DNA from: Actinoplanes philippinensis
GTDB lineage: Bacteria; Actinomycetota; Actinomycetes; Mycobacteriales; Micromonosporaceae
Length of the DNA stretch: 64,000 nt
Reading direction: 5' to 3'
Assembly (NCBI RefSeq): GCF_900113015.1
Contig: NZ_FONV01000013.1
Span: forward strand, 248,001-312,000
This document shows positions 1-8,869 of this stretch, piece by piece. The position numbers and the translations under genes were made by a program. Position 1 is the stretch's first letter, and the number at the start of each line of letters is the position of its first letter. The notes beneath the pieces are model-generated. The model did no database searches. It saw only the letters and a program-made list of their open reading frames with translations, and had not been told where the DNA came from.

Positions 1-1
1 C

Positions 2-142
2 TTCGACTCGGCCGCGATCCACACCCTGGTCCGGTTGGTCGAGCACTATGCGGGCGCGATCGAGGTGCTCCCGTCCGAGCGGGTGCGCCGGGTGCTCGAC
101 ATCTCCGGGCTCGGCGGCCAGCCCTGGCTCAAGGACGGCTGA
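2..142 (+). CDS. STAS-domain anti-sigma factor antagonist, C-terminal fragment
   Basis: Only the last 46 codons are in the window; the gene begins to the left. The visible peptide starts FDSAAIHTLVRL and continues with a segment rich in Val and Arg, ending in PWLKDG. It resembles the second half of a STAS domain, where the Ser of the D-S motif is the usual phosphorylation site in SpoIIAA-like antagonists; the matching residue here is in FDSAA. Such proteins bind an anti-sigma kinase when dephosphorylated. The stop codon overlaps the end of the convergent large signalling gene by 14 bp. That gene ends in a PP2C phosphatase and an anti-sigma-type HATPase, so a partner-switching link is plausible. 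Family assignment from a fragment is moderately sure; the pairing is inference. Confidence 0.6.
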   Translation, partial: FDSAAIHTLVRLVEHYAGAIEVLPSERVRRVLDISGLGGQPWLKDG

Positions 143-3100
143 GCGGCCGCCGCAGCGTCACCTCGGTGCCTTCCGTGGAGCGGTGCACCGACAGTTCGGT
201 GAGCGCGCCGATCAGGGCCAGGCCCCGGCCGCGGAACCCGGCGTCACCGGCCGGACGCCAGGTGCCGGTGTCGCGGACCGCCACCAGCACCGCGTCCTCC
301 TGGAGCGATGCCGTCACGGTGATCACCGGCTCGGCCGGGTCGATCGGGTGCTCGACGGCGTTGGCGGCCGCCTCGGAGACCGCCACCACCAGGTCGAAGG
401 CGTCCTCGTCGGGCACACCGTGCGCGGCCAGGAAATCCTCCAGCCGGCGGCGCAGCAGGGTGAGCCGGCCCGCTTCGGCGGGCAGCCGCAGCACGAACTC
501 GCGGGGTTCGGTCACCTCCAGCGCGACCAGGGCGATGTCGTCGCGGCGGATCTGCCCGGCCGCCTTGGCCAGCAGCGCGTCCAGCAGGTCGTCGACGTGC
601 TCGGTGGGTTTGGCGACGTCGGCGGTCAGCTCGGCGAGGCCGGTGTCGATGCCCTGCCGGCGATCCTCGATCAGGCCGTCGGTGTAGAGCAGCAGGCGCG
701 TCCCGGCGGTCAGCTCGGTCTCCCGGGTCGGGAACGTGACGTCGCCGAGCGCGCCGATCGGCGGGCCGAGCGCGGAGCTGTACAGGAAGGCGCCCTGCGC
801 TCCGGGCGGGATCAGGACCGGGGACGGGTGCCCGGCCGAGGAGAAGCTCATCCGCCGGGTCCGCGGGTCGAACCCGACGCAGAGCACTGTGGCGAACTGC
901 CGCCGGCCGAGCGTGTCGACCAGCCGGTTCAGCCGGGTCAGCGCGGCGCCGCAGTCGAAACCTTCGAGGAGGTACGCCCGGAGCGCGTTCCGCAGCTGAC
1001 CCATGCCCGCCGCGGCCTGCACGCCCTTGCCCACGACATCGCCGATGACCAGGTACAGGACGCCATCCGGGCCGGCGATGACGTCGTACCAGTCGCCGCC
1101 GACCCGCGCCTCGCTGCTGCCCGGCACGTACCGCCCGGCGACGATGGCGCCCGGCACCCGCGGCAGCGAGTGCGGCAGCAGGCTGTGCTGCAGGGTCGAG
1201 GCGATCCGGTGCTCGGTCTCGTAGAGGCGGGCGTTGGCCAGCCGCAGACCGACCAGGCGGGCGAGCTGGGTGAGCAGGACCGGCTCGGCCGGGACACCGG
1301 CGCCGGACCACACCCGCAGCTCGCCGAGCGGCGGCCCGCCGGTGGCCGGCAACGGCAGGATCAGGTCGGGCGGGGCGGATCCGGCCGCGCCGCCGTCACG
1401 TTCGGCCCGGCCCTCCGGGGTGGTCAGCACCACCCGGCCGGCCGAGGTCATGGCCAGCACGTGCCGGGCCGCGACCTCCAGCACCTCGGCGGTGGTGGGC
1501 ACGGCGTTGAGGGCGGCGCCCGCGTCGACCAGCCCGCGCAGCCGGCTCACGGTCTCCCGGCGGCGCTGCCCCAGCTCCAGGTTGGCCCGGACCCGGGCGG
1601 TCAGCTCCCGGGTGGAGAACGGCTTGACCAGGTAGTCGTCGGCGCCGGCGGACAGGCCCTCGACGGCGGCCTCCTCACCGGCGCGGGCGGAGAGGACGAC
1701 GATCGGCACATCCCGGGTACGCGGATCGGCGCGCAGCCCGGCGATCAGGCCGAAGCCGTCCAGCCGGGGCATCATCACGTCGGTGAGCACCAGGTCGAAC
1801 TGCTGCTCGCGGGCCAGTTCCAGGGCGTCCACGCCGTCCACCGCGGCGGTCACGTCCCAGTACGGCCCGAGCAGCCGGGACACGTGCTCGCGCAGGTCGG
1901 CGTTGTCGTCGGCGAGCAGGATCCGGCCCCCGGCCCCGCGGTGCACCGGTTGCGGGGCGGCCGGGCCGTCGCCGGCCCACCAGGTCGCCTCGTCGACCCA
2001 GAGCCGCGGCTCGACCGGGTCGCCGGGCGGCGCGGGGTCGTCGCTGAGCCGGTCCGGCGGCAGGTGCGCGGCGCCGAACGGGATCCGGACGGTGAACTCG
2101 CTGCCCTCGCCGAGCCGGCTGCGCACGCCGGCCGAGCCGCCGTGCAGGCCGGCCAGCTCGCGGACCAGGGCCAGCCCGATGCCGGTGCCCTCGTGGCTCC
2201 GCGACCAGGCGCCGGTGACCCGGTGGAACCGGTCGAAGAGCAGCGCCTGCTCGGCTTCGGGGATGCCGACGCCGGTGTCGCGCACGGACAGCACGGCATG
2301 GCCGTCCTCGGCGCTCATCCGGACCTCGACGCCACCGTCGCGGGTGAATTTCACCGCGTTGGAGAGCAGGTTGAAGACGATCTTCTCCCACAGCTCGTGG
2401 TCGACGTGGACCGGCTCGTCCAGCGGTGGCGTGTCGACGGTCAGCGTCAGCCCGGCCCGCTCGATGGCCGGGCGGAACGTGCCGGCCAGCCGCGCGGTGT
2501 GCTGCGCCAGGTCGGTGGGCCGGAAGACGGCCGCCATCCGCCCGGACTCCATCCGGGAGAAGTCGAGCACGGTGTTGACCAGCTTGAGCAGCCGCAGCGC
2601 GTTGCGGTGCACCGGGAGCAGGCGGTCCCGCAGCGGCCGGTCCGGCGCCGCCTCCTCGATCAGGTCCTCCAACGGCCCGAGGATCAGGGTCAGCGGGGTA
2701 CGGAACTCGTGGCTCACATTGGAGAAGAAGTTGGTCTTCGCCTGGTCCAGGGCGGCCAGCTCGGCGGCCCGGCGGCGCTCCTGCTCGTACGCCCGGACGT
2801 TGGCCACCGCCCGGGAGATCTGTGCCGCCGCCAGGTCGAGGAAGTCGCGGTAGTCGCCGTCCAGCGCCAGGTAGCGGCTGACCCCGACGACCAGCGCGCC
2901 GACCGTGTCCGCCGCCACGCCGATCGGCAGCACCAGGGCCTCGGCCGCGGCGGACGGCGCCGGGCTGGTCAGCTCGGCCAGCGGGACCAGGCCGGGCCGG
3001 CCGCTCGTGATCACCGCGCGGATCGCCGGGTGACGGTCCGGATCGTCCAGGACCAGTGCGGCGTACGGCACGTCCTCGGCCGCGGTCAGCACGGCGGCCG

Positions 3101-3668
3101 CCTCGGCGGCGAGGGCGGACTGGTCCGGCGAGTCGGCCAGGCGGCGGCCCAAGGCGCTGAGCGTGCGCACCCGGCGCTCGCCGAGGACCCGGGCGGTGGT
3201 CTCGGTGACGATGCACATCACGCCGCCGGGCACGCCCTCCTCGGAGCGGATCGGGTCGTACGAGATGTCGAAGTACGTCTCCTCGACGAACCCGTTCCGC
3301 TCGATCATGAACTGGTGGTCGCGGGCGTAGAACGACTCGTCGTTCGCGATCACCCCGTGGAACAGCTCGCGCAGCACGTCCCACACCTCGGCCCACAGCT
3401 CGCTGCCGGGCCGGCCCAGGAAACCGGGGTGTTTGCTGCCCATCGTCCCGGTGTAGGCGTCGTTGTAGAACACGGTGTGCTCCGGGCCCCAGAAGACGAT
3501 GATCTGGGCGCGCGACGCCAGCATGGTCACCACCGCGTCGGCCAGCTCCGGCGGCCAGGACGACGGCTCTCCCACCGCGGTCGCCGACCAGTCCAGGGTG
3601 GACATCCGGGCGCCCATCTCGCCGCCCCGCGCGAAGGCGTTGTGGAGCCGCCTCGGCAGGGCGCCCAT
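129..3668 (-). CDS. Fused hybrid histidine kinase / response regulator / PP2C (SpoIIE-type) phosphatase with C-terminal anti-sigma-type ATPase
   Basis: This is a 1179-residue cytoplasmic signalling protein with no obvious membrane segment. Order of parts: PAS-like sensor (about 30-155), GAF (165-280), HisKA with phospho-acceptor His near 310 in NVSHEFRTPLT, HATPase (410-520; N box NLLSNAVKF, G boxes DTGVGIP and GTGIGL), receiver (572-686; Asp near 620 in VLTDVMMPR), GAF-like (700-805), PP2C/SpoIIE phosphatase (806-1040; metal motif GGDWYD near 847) and a second HATPase of RsbW type (1046-1166; EAAANAVEH). The expected biochemistry is autophosphorylation, transfer to its own receiver, and control of a phosphatase acting on phospho-STAS proteins. 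The ATG at 3668 was chosen because GGAGG lies 7 nt upstream; the ATG at 3674 is too close to it. The next upstream gene is a separate amidotransferase. Confidence 0.9.
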   Translation of the reverse strand: MGALPRRLHNAFARGGEMGARMSTLDWSATAVGEPSSWPPELADAVVTMLASRAQIIVFWGPEHTVFYNDAYTGTMGSKHPGFLGRPGSELWAEVWDVLRELFHGVIANDESFYARDHQFMIERNGFVEETYFDISYDPIRSEEGVPGGVMCIVTETTARVLGERRVRTLSALGRRLADSPDQSALAAEAAAVLTAAEDVPYAALVLDDPDRHPAIRAVITSGRPGLVPLAELTSPAPSAAAEALVLPIGVAADTVGALVVGVSRYLALDGDYRDFLDLAAAQISRAVANVRAYEQERRRAAELAALDQAKTNFFSNVSHEFRTPLTLILGPLEDLIEEAAPDRPLRDRLLPVHRNALRLLKLVNTVLDFSRMESGRMAAVFRPTDLAQHTARLAGTFRPAIERAGLTLTVDTPPLDEPVHVDHELWEKIVFNLLSNAVKFTRDGGVEVRMSAEDGHAVLSVRDTGVGIPEAEQALLFDRFHRVTGAWSRSHEGTGIGLALVRELAGLHGGSAGVRSRLGEGSEFTVRIPFGAAHLPPDRLSDDPAPPGDPVEPRLWVDEATWWAGDGPAAPQPVHRGAGGRILLADDNADLREHVSRLLGPYWDVTAAVDGVDALELAREQQFDLVLTDVMMPRLDGFGLIAGLRADPRTRDVPIVVLSARAGEEAAVEGLSAGADDYLVKPFSTRELTARVRANLELGQRRRETVSRLRGLVDAGAALNAVPTTAEVLEVAARHVLAMTSAGRVVLTTPEGRAERDGGAAGSAPPDLILPLPATGGPPLGELRVWSGAGVPAEPVLLTQLARLVGLRLANARLYETEHRIASTLQHSLLPHSLPRVPGAIVAGRYVPGSSEARVGGDWYDVIAGPDGVLYLVIGDVVGKGVQAAAGMGQLRNALRAYLLEGFDCGAALTRLNRLVDTLGRRQFATVLCVGFDPRTRRMSFSSAGHPSPVLIPPGAQGAFLYSSALGPPIGALGDVTFPTRETELTAGTRLLLYTDGLIEDRRQGIDTGLAELTADVAKPTEHVDDLLDALLAKAAGQIRRDDIALVALEVTEPREFVLRLPAEAGRLTLLRRRLEDFLAAHGVPDEDAFDLVVAVSEAAANAVEHPIDPAEPVITVTASLQEDAVLVAVRDTGTWRPAGDAGFRGRGLALIGALTELSVHRSTEGTEVTLRRPLSRP

Positions 3669-3762
3669 ATACATGCCTCCCCCACATCCGGTCCGGTGGC
3701 ACGTTAACACCGGACCGGTGTTCCCGCTCGTCAGGCCGCGGCCGCGCGGGCCGGCGCGCCGG

Positions 3763-4497
3763 TCAGGCGGCCACCGCGCGGGCCCGTGCCGAGGCCTCCG
3801 CCAGCGCGGCGAAGGCGCGCAGGTCGGAGGTGCGCTCGGGGTGCCACTGCACGCCGAGGGCGAAGGACCGGCCGGGATGCTCGACGATCTCGATGACCTG
3901 GTCGTCGGGGCACCAGCCGACCGGCAGGAACTCACCCGGATCGGCGATCGCCTGATGGTGGAACGAGTTCACCGTCAGGGTGCGCCCGAACAGGCGGTGT
4001 GCCGCGCTGCCCTCCTCGACGACCACGTCGTGCCGGCCGTAGTCGGAGGCGCCCGCGGCGAGCGGGTCGGTGCCGGCCGCGGCCCGGTGGCGCTCGTGCC
4101 CGACCAGGTCGGGCAGGTGCTGGTGCAGGGAGCCGCCGGTGGCCACGGCCATCAGCTGCATGCCCCGGCAGACGCCGAGCATCGGCAGGCCGGCCTCCAG
4201 GGCGGCGCGCATCAGCATCAGCTCGGAGGTGTCCCGGACCGTGTCGACCTCGGTGGCCGGGTGCCGCGGGGCGCCCCAGTTCGCCGGGTCGATGTCGCCG
4301 CCGCCGCAGAAGACGATGCCGTCCAGCGATTCGAGCACGTCGGTGCCCGGGTCGTCCGGGGTGATCAGGACGGCCCGGCCGCCGGTGGCGTGCACCGCCT
4401 TCACGTAGTTCATCGGCAGCATCGCGGCCATCAGGTCGTTGCGGCCGTGGTGGATCTGTTCGGCGTAGGCGGTGAGTCCGATCAGCGGTCTGCGCAT
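3763..4497 (-). CDS. Class I glutamine-amidotransferase-like gamma-glutamyl hydrolase (PuuD-like), copy 2
   Basis: This 244-residue protein belongs to the peptidase C26 / gamma-glutamyl-gamma-aminobutyrate hydrolase family. The nucleophile is Cys110 in GVCRGMQL; the His/Glu pair is His219 and Glu221 in VQWHPE; the oxyanion segment CGGGDIDP precedes them. Such enzymes release glutamate from gamma-glutamylated amines or acids after the amine has been oxidised. It is the last gene of the minus-strand operon; its ATG overlaps the end of the paralogous upstream gene by 16 bp, and AAGGAG lies 11 nt before it. The two paralogs share layout but are clearly diverged (for example HERHR against HEKHR after the LPD motif), so they may handle different gamma-glutamyl substrates. 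Family is sure; substrate is inferred from the operon. Confidence 0.85.
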   Translation of the reverse strand: MRRPLIGLTAYAEQIHHGRNDLMAAMLPMNYVKAVHATGGRAVLITPDDPGTDVLESLDGIVFCGGGDIDPANWGAPRHPATEVDTVRDTSELMLMRAALEAGLPMLGVCRGMQLMAVATGGSLHQHLPDLVGHERHRAAAGTDPLAAGASDYGRHDVVVEEGSAAHRLFGRTLTVNSFHHQAIADPGEFLPVGWCPDDQVIEIVEHPGRSFALGVQWHPERTSDLRAFAALAEASARARAVAA

Positions 4498-5195
4498 GCT
4501 TGCGTGAGCTCCTTCGACGCCGCCGCCACCAGGGCTCCGAAGAGCCGCCGGTCCCGGCTCACCTCCGGATGCCACTGGACACCGAGCACGAAACGTCGCT
4601 CCGGGTCCTCGACCACTTCGGGAAGGCCGTCGGTGGCCCGCCCGGTCACGGTCAGCGAGCCCGGGTCGGCGACGCCCTGGTGGTGGAAGCAGTTGATGGT
4701 CAGGTCGTCGCCCATCAGAGCGGCGATCCTGCTTTCCGGGTCGAGCAGCACCTGCTGCGACCCGTAGACGCCCGGCCCGGGACGGTGCTTCTCGTGGCCG
4801 AGCGTGTCGGGCAGATGCTGGTGCAGGGTCCCGCCGGCGACGACGGTGAGCAGCTGCATGCCGCGGCAGACACCGAGGATCGGCAGGTCCCGGTCGAGGG
4901 CGCCGCGCAGCAGGGTCAGCTCCCCGGCGTCCCGATCGGGCTGGGCGACGGTGTACGGGCCGGGCTCCTGGCCGTACAGCGAGGGGTGCAGGTCGGCGCC
5001 GCCGGCCAGCAGCAGGCCGTCGATCCGGTCGAGCACGTCCGCGTCGAGGTCGTCCGGCGGCAGCACCACCGCGCGGCCACCGGCGAGCCGGACCGCCTCG
5101 GTGTAGTCGTGCGGCACCAGCGCGGTCGGGAGATCGGTCCAGACGCCCCAGCTGGCGGGCAGCACATAGGACGTTATGCCGATGATCGGACGCAT
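4482..5195 (-). CDS. Class I glutamine-amidotransferase-like gamma-glutamyl hydrolase (PuuD-like), copy 1
   Basis: A 237-residue paralog of the gene just downstream, with nucleophile Cys110 in GVCRGMQL, the partner motif VQWHPE (His209, Glu211) and the loop LAGGADLHP. The predicted reaction is hydrolysis of a gamma-glutamyl amide, the last step of the gamma-glutamylation route for amine catabolism. It starts at ATG 5195 with MRPIIGITSYV, typical of the family N-terminus. A 171-bp gap separates it from the short-chain dehydrogenase gene upstream, so it may have its own promoter or a processing site. Translation of the second hydrolase is probably coupled to it through the 16-bp overlap. Confidence 0.87.
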   Translation of the reverse strand: MRPIIGITSYVLPASWGVWTDLPTALVPHDYTEAVRLAGGRAVVLPPDDLDADVLDRIDGLLLAGGADLHPSLYGQEPGPYTVAQPDRDAGELTLLRGALDRDLPILGVCRGMQLLTVVAGGTLHQHLPDTLGHEKHRPGPGVYGSQQVLLDPESRIAALMGDDLTINCFHHQGVADPGSLTVTGRATDGLPEVVEDPERRFVLGVQWHPEVSRDRRLFGALVAAASKELTQACADR

Positions 5196-5366
5196 CGCAC
5201 CACCGTAGTCACAGGCGCGCGGCGCCGGTGAACCGACGCCGCGTCACGGGCCCATCTGTCCCACCTACACGGGGATCTGACCCGTACGGGCGGGGATTCG
5301 ACCCCTTGCACCTTTGTTGAGCTGGTGTTAGGGGTTTCCATCCCCACCGTAGCGGGTCGGTAAACC

Positions 5367-6131
5367 TCACAGCGGAGTTACGTACGCTCCGGTGATGCCG
5401 CCGTCGACGACGAACTGCGACGCCGTCATGAAGGAGGCGTCGTCGCTCGCCAGGAACGCGACGGCGGCGGCGATCTCGTCCGGTTCGGCGAAGCGGCCCA
5501 TCGGCACGTGCACCAGCCGGCGGGCGGCCCGCTCCGGGTCCTTGGCGAACAGCTCCATCAGCAGCGGGGTGGCCACCGGGCCGGGGCAGAGCGCGTTGAT
5601 CCGGATGCCCTCGCGGGCGAACTGCACGCCCAGCTCCCGGGTCATCGCGAGCACACCGCCCTTGCTGGCGGTGTAGGCGATCTGCGAGGTGGCCGCGCCG
5701 AGCAGGGCGACGAACGACGCGGTGTTGATGATCGAGCCCTTGCCCTGCCGCTGCATGTGCGGGATGGCGTACTTGCAGCAGAAGAAGACGCTCGTGGTGT
5801 TGACCTTGAGGACGCGCTCCCACGCGTCCAGGCCGGTGACCAGGATCGAGTCGTCGTCGGGCGGTGAGATGCCGGCGTTGTTGAAGGCGATGTCGACCCG
5901 CCCGTGCCGTTCCGCGACGCCGTCGAAGAGGGCCTTGACCTGCTCCTCGTCGCTGACGTCACAGGCCACGAACTCGCCGCCGACCTCCTCGGCCACGGCC
6001 TTGCCCGCGTCCTCGGAGATGTCCACGGCGACGACCTTGGCGCCCTCCGCGGCGAACCGCCGGGCGGTGGCCAGACCGATACCGCTGCCGGCGCCGGTGA
6101 TCACGGCGACCCGATCCTGTAGACGTTCCAC
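5367..6131 (-). CDS. Short-chain dehydrogenase/reductase (3-oxoacyl-ACP-reductase-like)
   Basis: A 254-residue classical SDR. The nucleotide-binding motif TGAGSGIG is at residues 12-19, NNAG at about 84-87, and the catalytic Ser139, Tyr153 and Lys157 (YTASK) are all present. An acidic residue after the second strand (VDIS) favours NAD(H) over NADP(H). The GTG start at 6131 follows directly on the TAA stop of the aldehyde dehydrogenase gene, with GGAGA inside that gene's end as ribosome site, so the two are translationally coupled. In similar actinobacterial clusters an SDR sits beside the ligase and aldehyde dehydrogenase; its exact step, perhaps oxidation of a hydroxylated intermediate, cannot be told from the sequence. 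Confidence 0.85.
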   Translation of the reverse strand: MERLQDRVAVITGAGSGIGLATARRFAAEGAKVVAVDISEDAGKAVAEEVGGEFVACDVSDEEQVKALFDGVAERHGRVDIAFNNAGISPPDDDSILVTGLDAWERVLKVNTTSVFFCCKYAIPHMQRQGKGSIINTASFVALLGAATSQIAYTASKGGVLAMTRELGVQFAREGIRINALCPGPVATPLLMELFAKDPERAARRLVHVPMGRFAEPDEIAAAVAFLASDDASFMTASQFVVDGGITGAYVTPL

Positions 6132-7493
6132 TTATTCTCCCGTAGCCAGGAACACGTTCTTCACGTCGGTGAAGGACAGCAATGCGTCCGGGCCCAGCTC
6201 GCGGCCGAGACCGGACTGTTTCATGCCACCGAACGGCGTCCAGTAGCGCACCGAGGAGTTGCTGTTGACGCTCAACGCGCCGGTCTCCACCGCCCGCGAG
6301 ACCCGGAGCGCGCGGCCCACGTCCCGGGTCCAGATCGAGCCGGACAGACCGTACTCGGTGTCGTTGGCCAGCTCGATCGCCTCGGCCTCGTCCCGGAACG
6401 GCAGCACGCTGACCACCGGCCCGAAGATCTCCTCACGCCAGTGCCGGTCGCCGGCCGACGAGGCCAGCAGCACCGTCGGCGGGAACCACCAGCCACCGCG
6501 CTCGGGCGCGGAGCCGCGGAACGCCACGTCGGCGCCGTCCAGGTAGGACGCGACCGAGCTGCGCTGCCCGGACGAGATCAGCGGGCCCATCTCGGCCGAC
6601 TCGTCGGACGGGTCCAGCACCCGGAAGTCCCGGACGGCCGGCTCCAGCAGCCCCAGGAACCGGTCGTAGACCGAGGCCTCGACGAGCAGCCGGGACCGCG
6701 CGCAGCAGTCCTGGCCGGCGTTGTCGAAGACGGCGCCCGGAGCGGCCGCGGCGGCGGCTTCCAGATCGGCGTCCGCGAAGATCACGTTGGCGCTCTTGCC
6801 GCCCAGCTCCAGGGTCACTCGTTTCACCTGGCCGGCGCAGCCCGCCATGATCGACTTGCCGACCTCGGTGGAGCCGGTGAAGCAGACCTTGCGGACCGCC
6901 GGGTGGGTGACGAACCGCTGCCCCACCACACTGCCCTTGCCCGGCACCACCTGGAACACGTTCTCCGGCAGCCCCGCCTCCAGCGCCAGCTCGCCGAGCC
7001 GGATCGCGGTCAGCGGCGTCAGCTCGGCCGGTTTCAGCACCACCGTGTTGCCGGCCGCCAGCGCGGGCGCGAAACCCCAGCCGGCGATCGGCATCGGGAA
7101 GTTCCACGGCACGATGATGCCGACCACGCCGAGCGGCTCGTGGAAGGTCACGTCGACACCGCCGGCCACCGGGATCTGCCGCCCGGACAGCCGCTCCGGC
7201 GCTCCGGCGTAGTAGTTCAGCACGTCCCGGACGTTGCCGGCCTCCCACCGGGCGTTGCCGATGGTGTGACCGGCGTTGCGCACCTCCAGCTGTGCAAGGT
7301 CCTCGATGTTCTCCTCGACCACCGTCGCGAAGCGCCGCAGCAGCCTGGCACGGTCCCCGGGCGACACCCTCCGCCACTCACCGAAGGCCTTCCGGGCACG
7401 GTCGATGGCGGCATCGGTCTCTTCCAACCCCAGCGACGGTACGGTCGTGAAGACCTCGCCCGTCGACGGGTTGATCACCTCTGTAGTCCCCAC
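6132..7493 (-). CDS. NAD(P)-dependent aldehyde dehydrogenase (gamma-glutamyl-aminoaldehyde dehydrogenase type)
   Basis: A 453-residue aldehyde dehydrogenase of normal family length. It shows the cofactor segment VPWNFPMP, FTGSTEVGK, the general-base Glu229 in LELGGKSA and catalytic Cys263 in GQDCCARSR. The likely role is oxidation of an aldehyde made from the gamma-glutamylated amine, comparable to PuuC in the Puu pathway. Two GTG starts are possible. The one at 7493 gives an N-terminus directly before the domain (TEVINPSTGE) and has GAGGA 7 nt upstream; the one at 7529 has GGAG 7 nt upstream but adds 12 residues overlapping the ligase gene. I chose 7493. The gene lies between the ligase and the SDR without a real gap. 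Confidence 0.87.
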   Translation of the reverse strand: MGTTEVINPSTGEVFTTVPSLGLEETDAAIDRARKAFGEWRRVSPGDRARLLRRFATVVEENIEDLAQLEVRNAGHTIGNARWEAGNVRDVLNYYAGAPERLSGRQIPVAGGVDVTFHEPLGVVGIIVPWNFPMPIAGWGFAPALAAGNTVVLKPAELTPLTAIRLGELALEAGLPENVFQVVPGKGSVVGQRFVTHPAVRKVCFTGSTEVGKSIMAGCAGQVKRVTLELGGKSANVIFADADLEAAAAAAPGAVFDNAGQDCCARSRLLVEASVYDRFLGLLEPAVRDFRVLDPSDESAEMGPLISSGQRSSVASYLDGADVAFRGSAPERGGWWFPPTVLLASSAGDRHWREEIFGPVVSVLPFRDEAEAIELANDTEYGLSGSIWTRDVGRALRVSRAVETGALSVNSNSSVRYWTPFGGMKQSGLGRELGPDALLSFTDVKNVFLATGE

Positions 7494-7509
7494 GCCAAGA
7501 TCCTCACAC

Positions 7510-8856
7510 TCAGAGGCGCTCGAATCCACGGCGCAACTCCCAATCGGTCACCGCCGCGTCGTAGGCCGCCAGCTCCACCCGCCCCATGTTCGCGTAATGG
7601 GCCACCACGTCCGCCCCGAACGCGGTTTCCGCCACCGAACTGGCCGCCCAGAGCTCGGTCGCCGTACGCAGGGTCCCCGGCACCCGCTCGGCGGTCTCGT
7701 CCTGGTACGCGTTGCCGGCGAACTCGGGCTCCAGCGGCAGCTCGTTCTCGATGCCGTGCAGCGCGCCGGCGACCAGGGCGGCGATCGCCAGGTACGGGTT
7801 GACGTCCCCGCCCGGCACCCGGTTCTCCACCCGCATGCCCTGCCCGTGCCCGGCGATCCGCAGCGCACAGGTCCGGTTGTCGACGCCCCAGCGCAGCGCG
7901 GTCGGCGCGAACGACCCCGGCTGGTACCGCTTGTACGAGTTGATGTTCGGCGCGAAGAGCAGGCTGAACTCCCGCATGGTGGCGAGCAGGCCGGCCAGCA
8001 CCCGCTGCCCGGTCTCGCTCAGGTGCGCGGGGCCGTCGCCGAGCATCGCCGACCGCCCGTTCTCGTCGCGCAGCGAGAAGTGGATGTGGCAGGAGTTGCC
8101 CTCCCGCTCGTTGGGCTTGGCCATGAAGGTCAGCGCCATGCCCTCCTGGGCGGCGATCTCCTTCGCGCCGTTCTTGTAGATCACGTGGTTGTCGGCGCTG
8201 GTCAGCGCGTCGGCGTAGCGGAACGCGATCTCGTGCTGGCCGTAGTTGCACTCGCCCTTGGCGCTCTCCGGGATCAAACCGGCGCCGTACATCTCGTTGC
8301 GGATCCGGCGCAGCAGCGGCTCGACCCGGGCGGTGCCGAGCAGCGAGTAGTCCACGTTGTACTGGTTGGCCGGGACCAGATCGCGGTAATTCTTGGTGAA
8401 CGCCTGCTCGTAGCTGTCCTTGTAGAGGACGAACTCCAGTTCGGTGCCGGCGTACGCGGTCAGCCCGTGCGCCGCCAGCCGGTCGAGCTGGCGGCGCAGG
8501 ATCTGCCGGGGTGACGCGAGCACCGGCTGCCCGGCGGTGTCGAGCAGGTCGGCGAGGACCAGCGCGGTGCCGGGCTGCCACGGGACCCGGCGCAGCGTGC
8601 TGAAGTCGGGCTTCATCACGAAGTCGCCGTAACCGGTGGACCAGGAGGACATGTCGTACCCGTCGACGGTGTTCATGTCCACGTCGACGGCGAGCAGGTA
8701 GTTGCATCCCTCGCTGCCGCCGGACACCACCTCGTCCAGGAAATACCGTCCGTGCAGCCGCTTGCCCTGCAGCCGGCCCTGCATGTCGGTCAGGGCCAGG
8801 AGCACGGTGTCGATGCTGCCGTTGTCGACGGAGACGTCGAGTTCCTCGAGATCCAT
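7510..8856 (-). CDS. Glutamine-synthetase-like gamma-glutamyl-amine ligase (GlnA3/GlnA4/PuuA type)
   Basis: A 448-residue member of the type I glutamine synthetase family. Active-site segments include GTELEF, GECNYGQHEI, GNSCHIHFSL and NRTCALRI. The Tyr-containing adenylylation motif near the C-terminus of genuine GlnA (NLYDLP type) is absent; the region reads EFAGNAYQDE, so control by adenylylation is unlikely. Together with the permease, aldehyde dehydrogenase and gamma-glutamyl hydrolases this indicates a ligase that attaches glutamate to an amine (polyamine, ethanolamine or similar) with ATP, rather than ammonia assimilation. ATG 8856 begins MDLEELDVSVD; the permease gene ends 13 bp upstream. 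The amine substrate cannot be decided here. Confidence 0.87.
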   Translation of the reverse strand: MDLEELDVSVDNGSIDTVLLALTDMQGRLQGKRLHGRYFLDEVVSGGSEGCNYLLAVDVDMNTVDGYDMSSWSTGYGDFVMKPDFSTLRRVPWQPGTALVLADLLDTAGQPVLASPRQILRRQLDRLAAHGLTAYAGTELEFVLYKDSYEQAFTKNYRDLVPANQYNVDYSLLGTARVEPLLRRIRNEMYGAGLIPESAKGECNYGQHEIAFRYADALTSADNHVIYKNGAKEIAAQEGMALTFMAKPNEREGNSCHIHFSLRDENGRSAMLGDGPAHLSETGQRVLAGLLATMREFSLLFAPNINSYKRYQPGSFAPTALRWGVDNRTCALRIAGHGQGMRVENRVPGGDVNPYLAIAALVAGALHGIENELPLEPEFAGNAYQDETAERVPGTLRTATELWAASSVAETAFGADVVAHYANMGRVELAAYDAAVTDWELRRGFERL

Positions 8857-8869
8857 GTGTTCAGTCCTA

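Noticed and set aside
48..3707. Very long open frames antisense to the large signalling gene
   Set aside because: They give Gly/Arg/Gln-rich sequence without domains and mirror the codon bias of the real minus-strand gene; typical GC-rich shadows.
5290..5345. tRNA-like T-arm (GGGGATTCGACCCC) between the dehydrogenase and the first hydrolase
   Set aside because: No D-arm, anticodon arm or acceptor pairing could be built on either strand; treated as a chance GC-rich inverted repeat.
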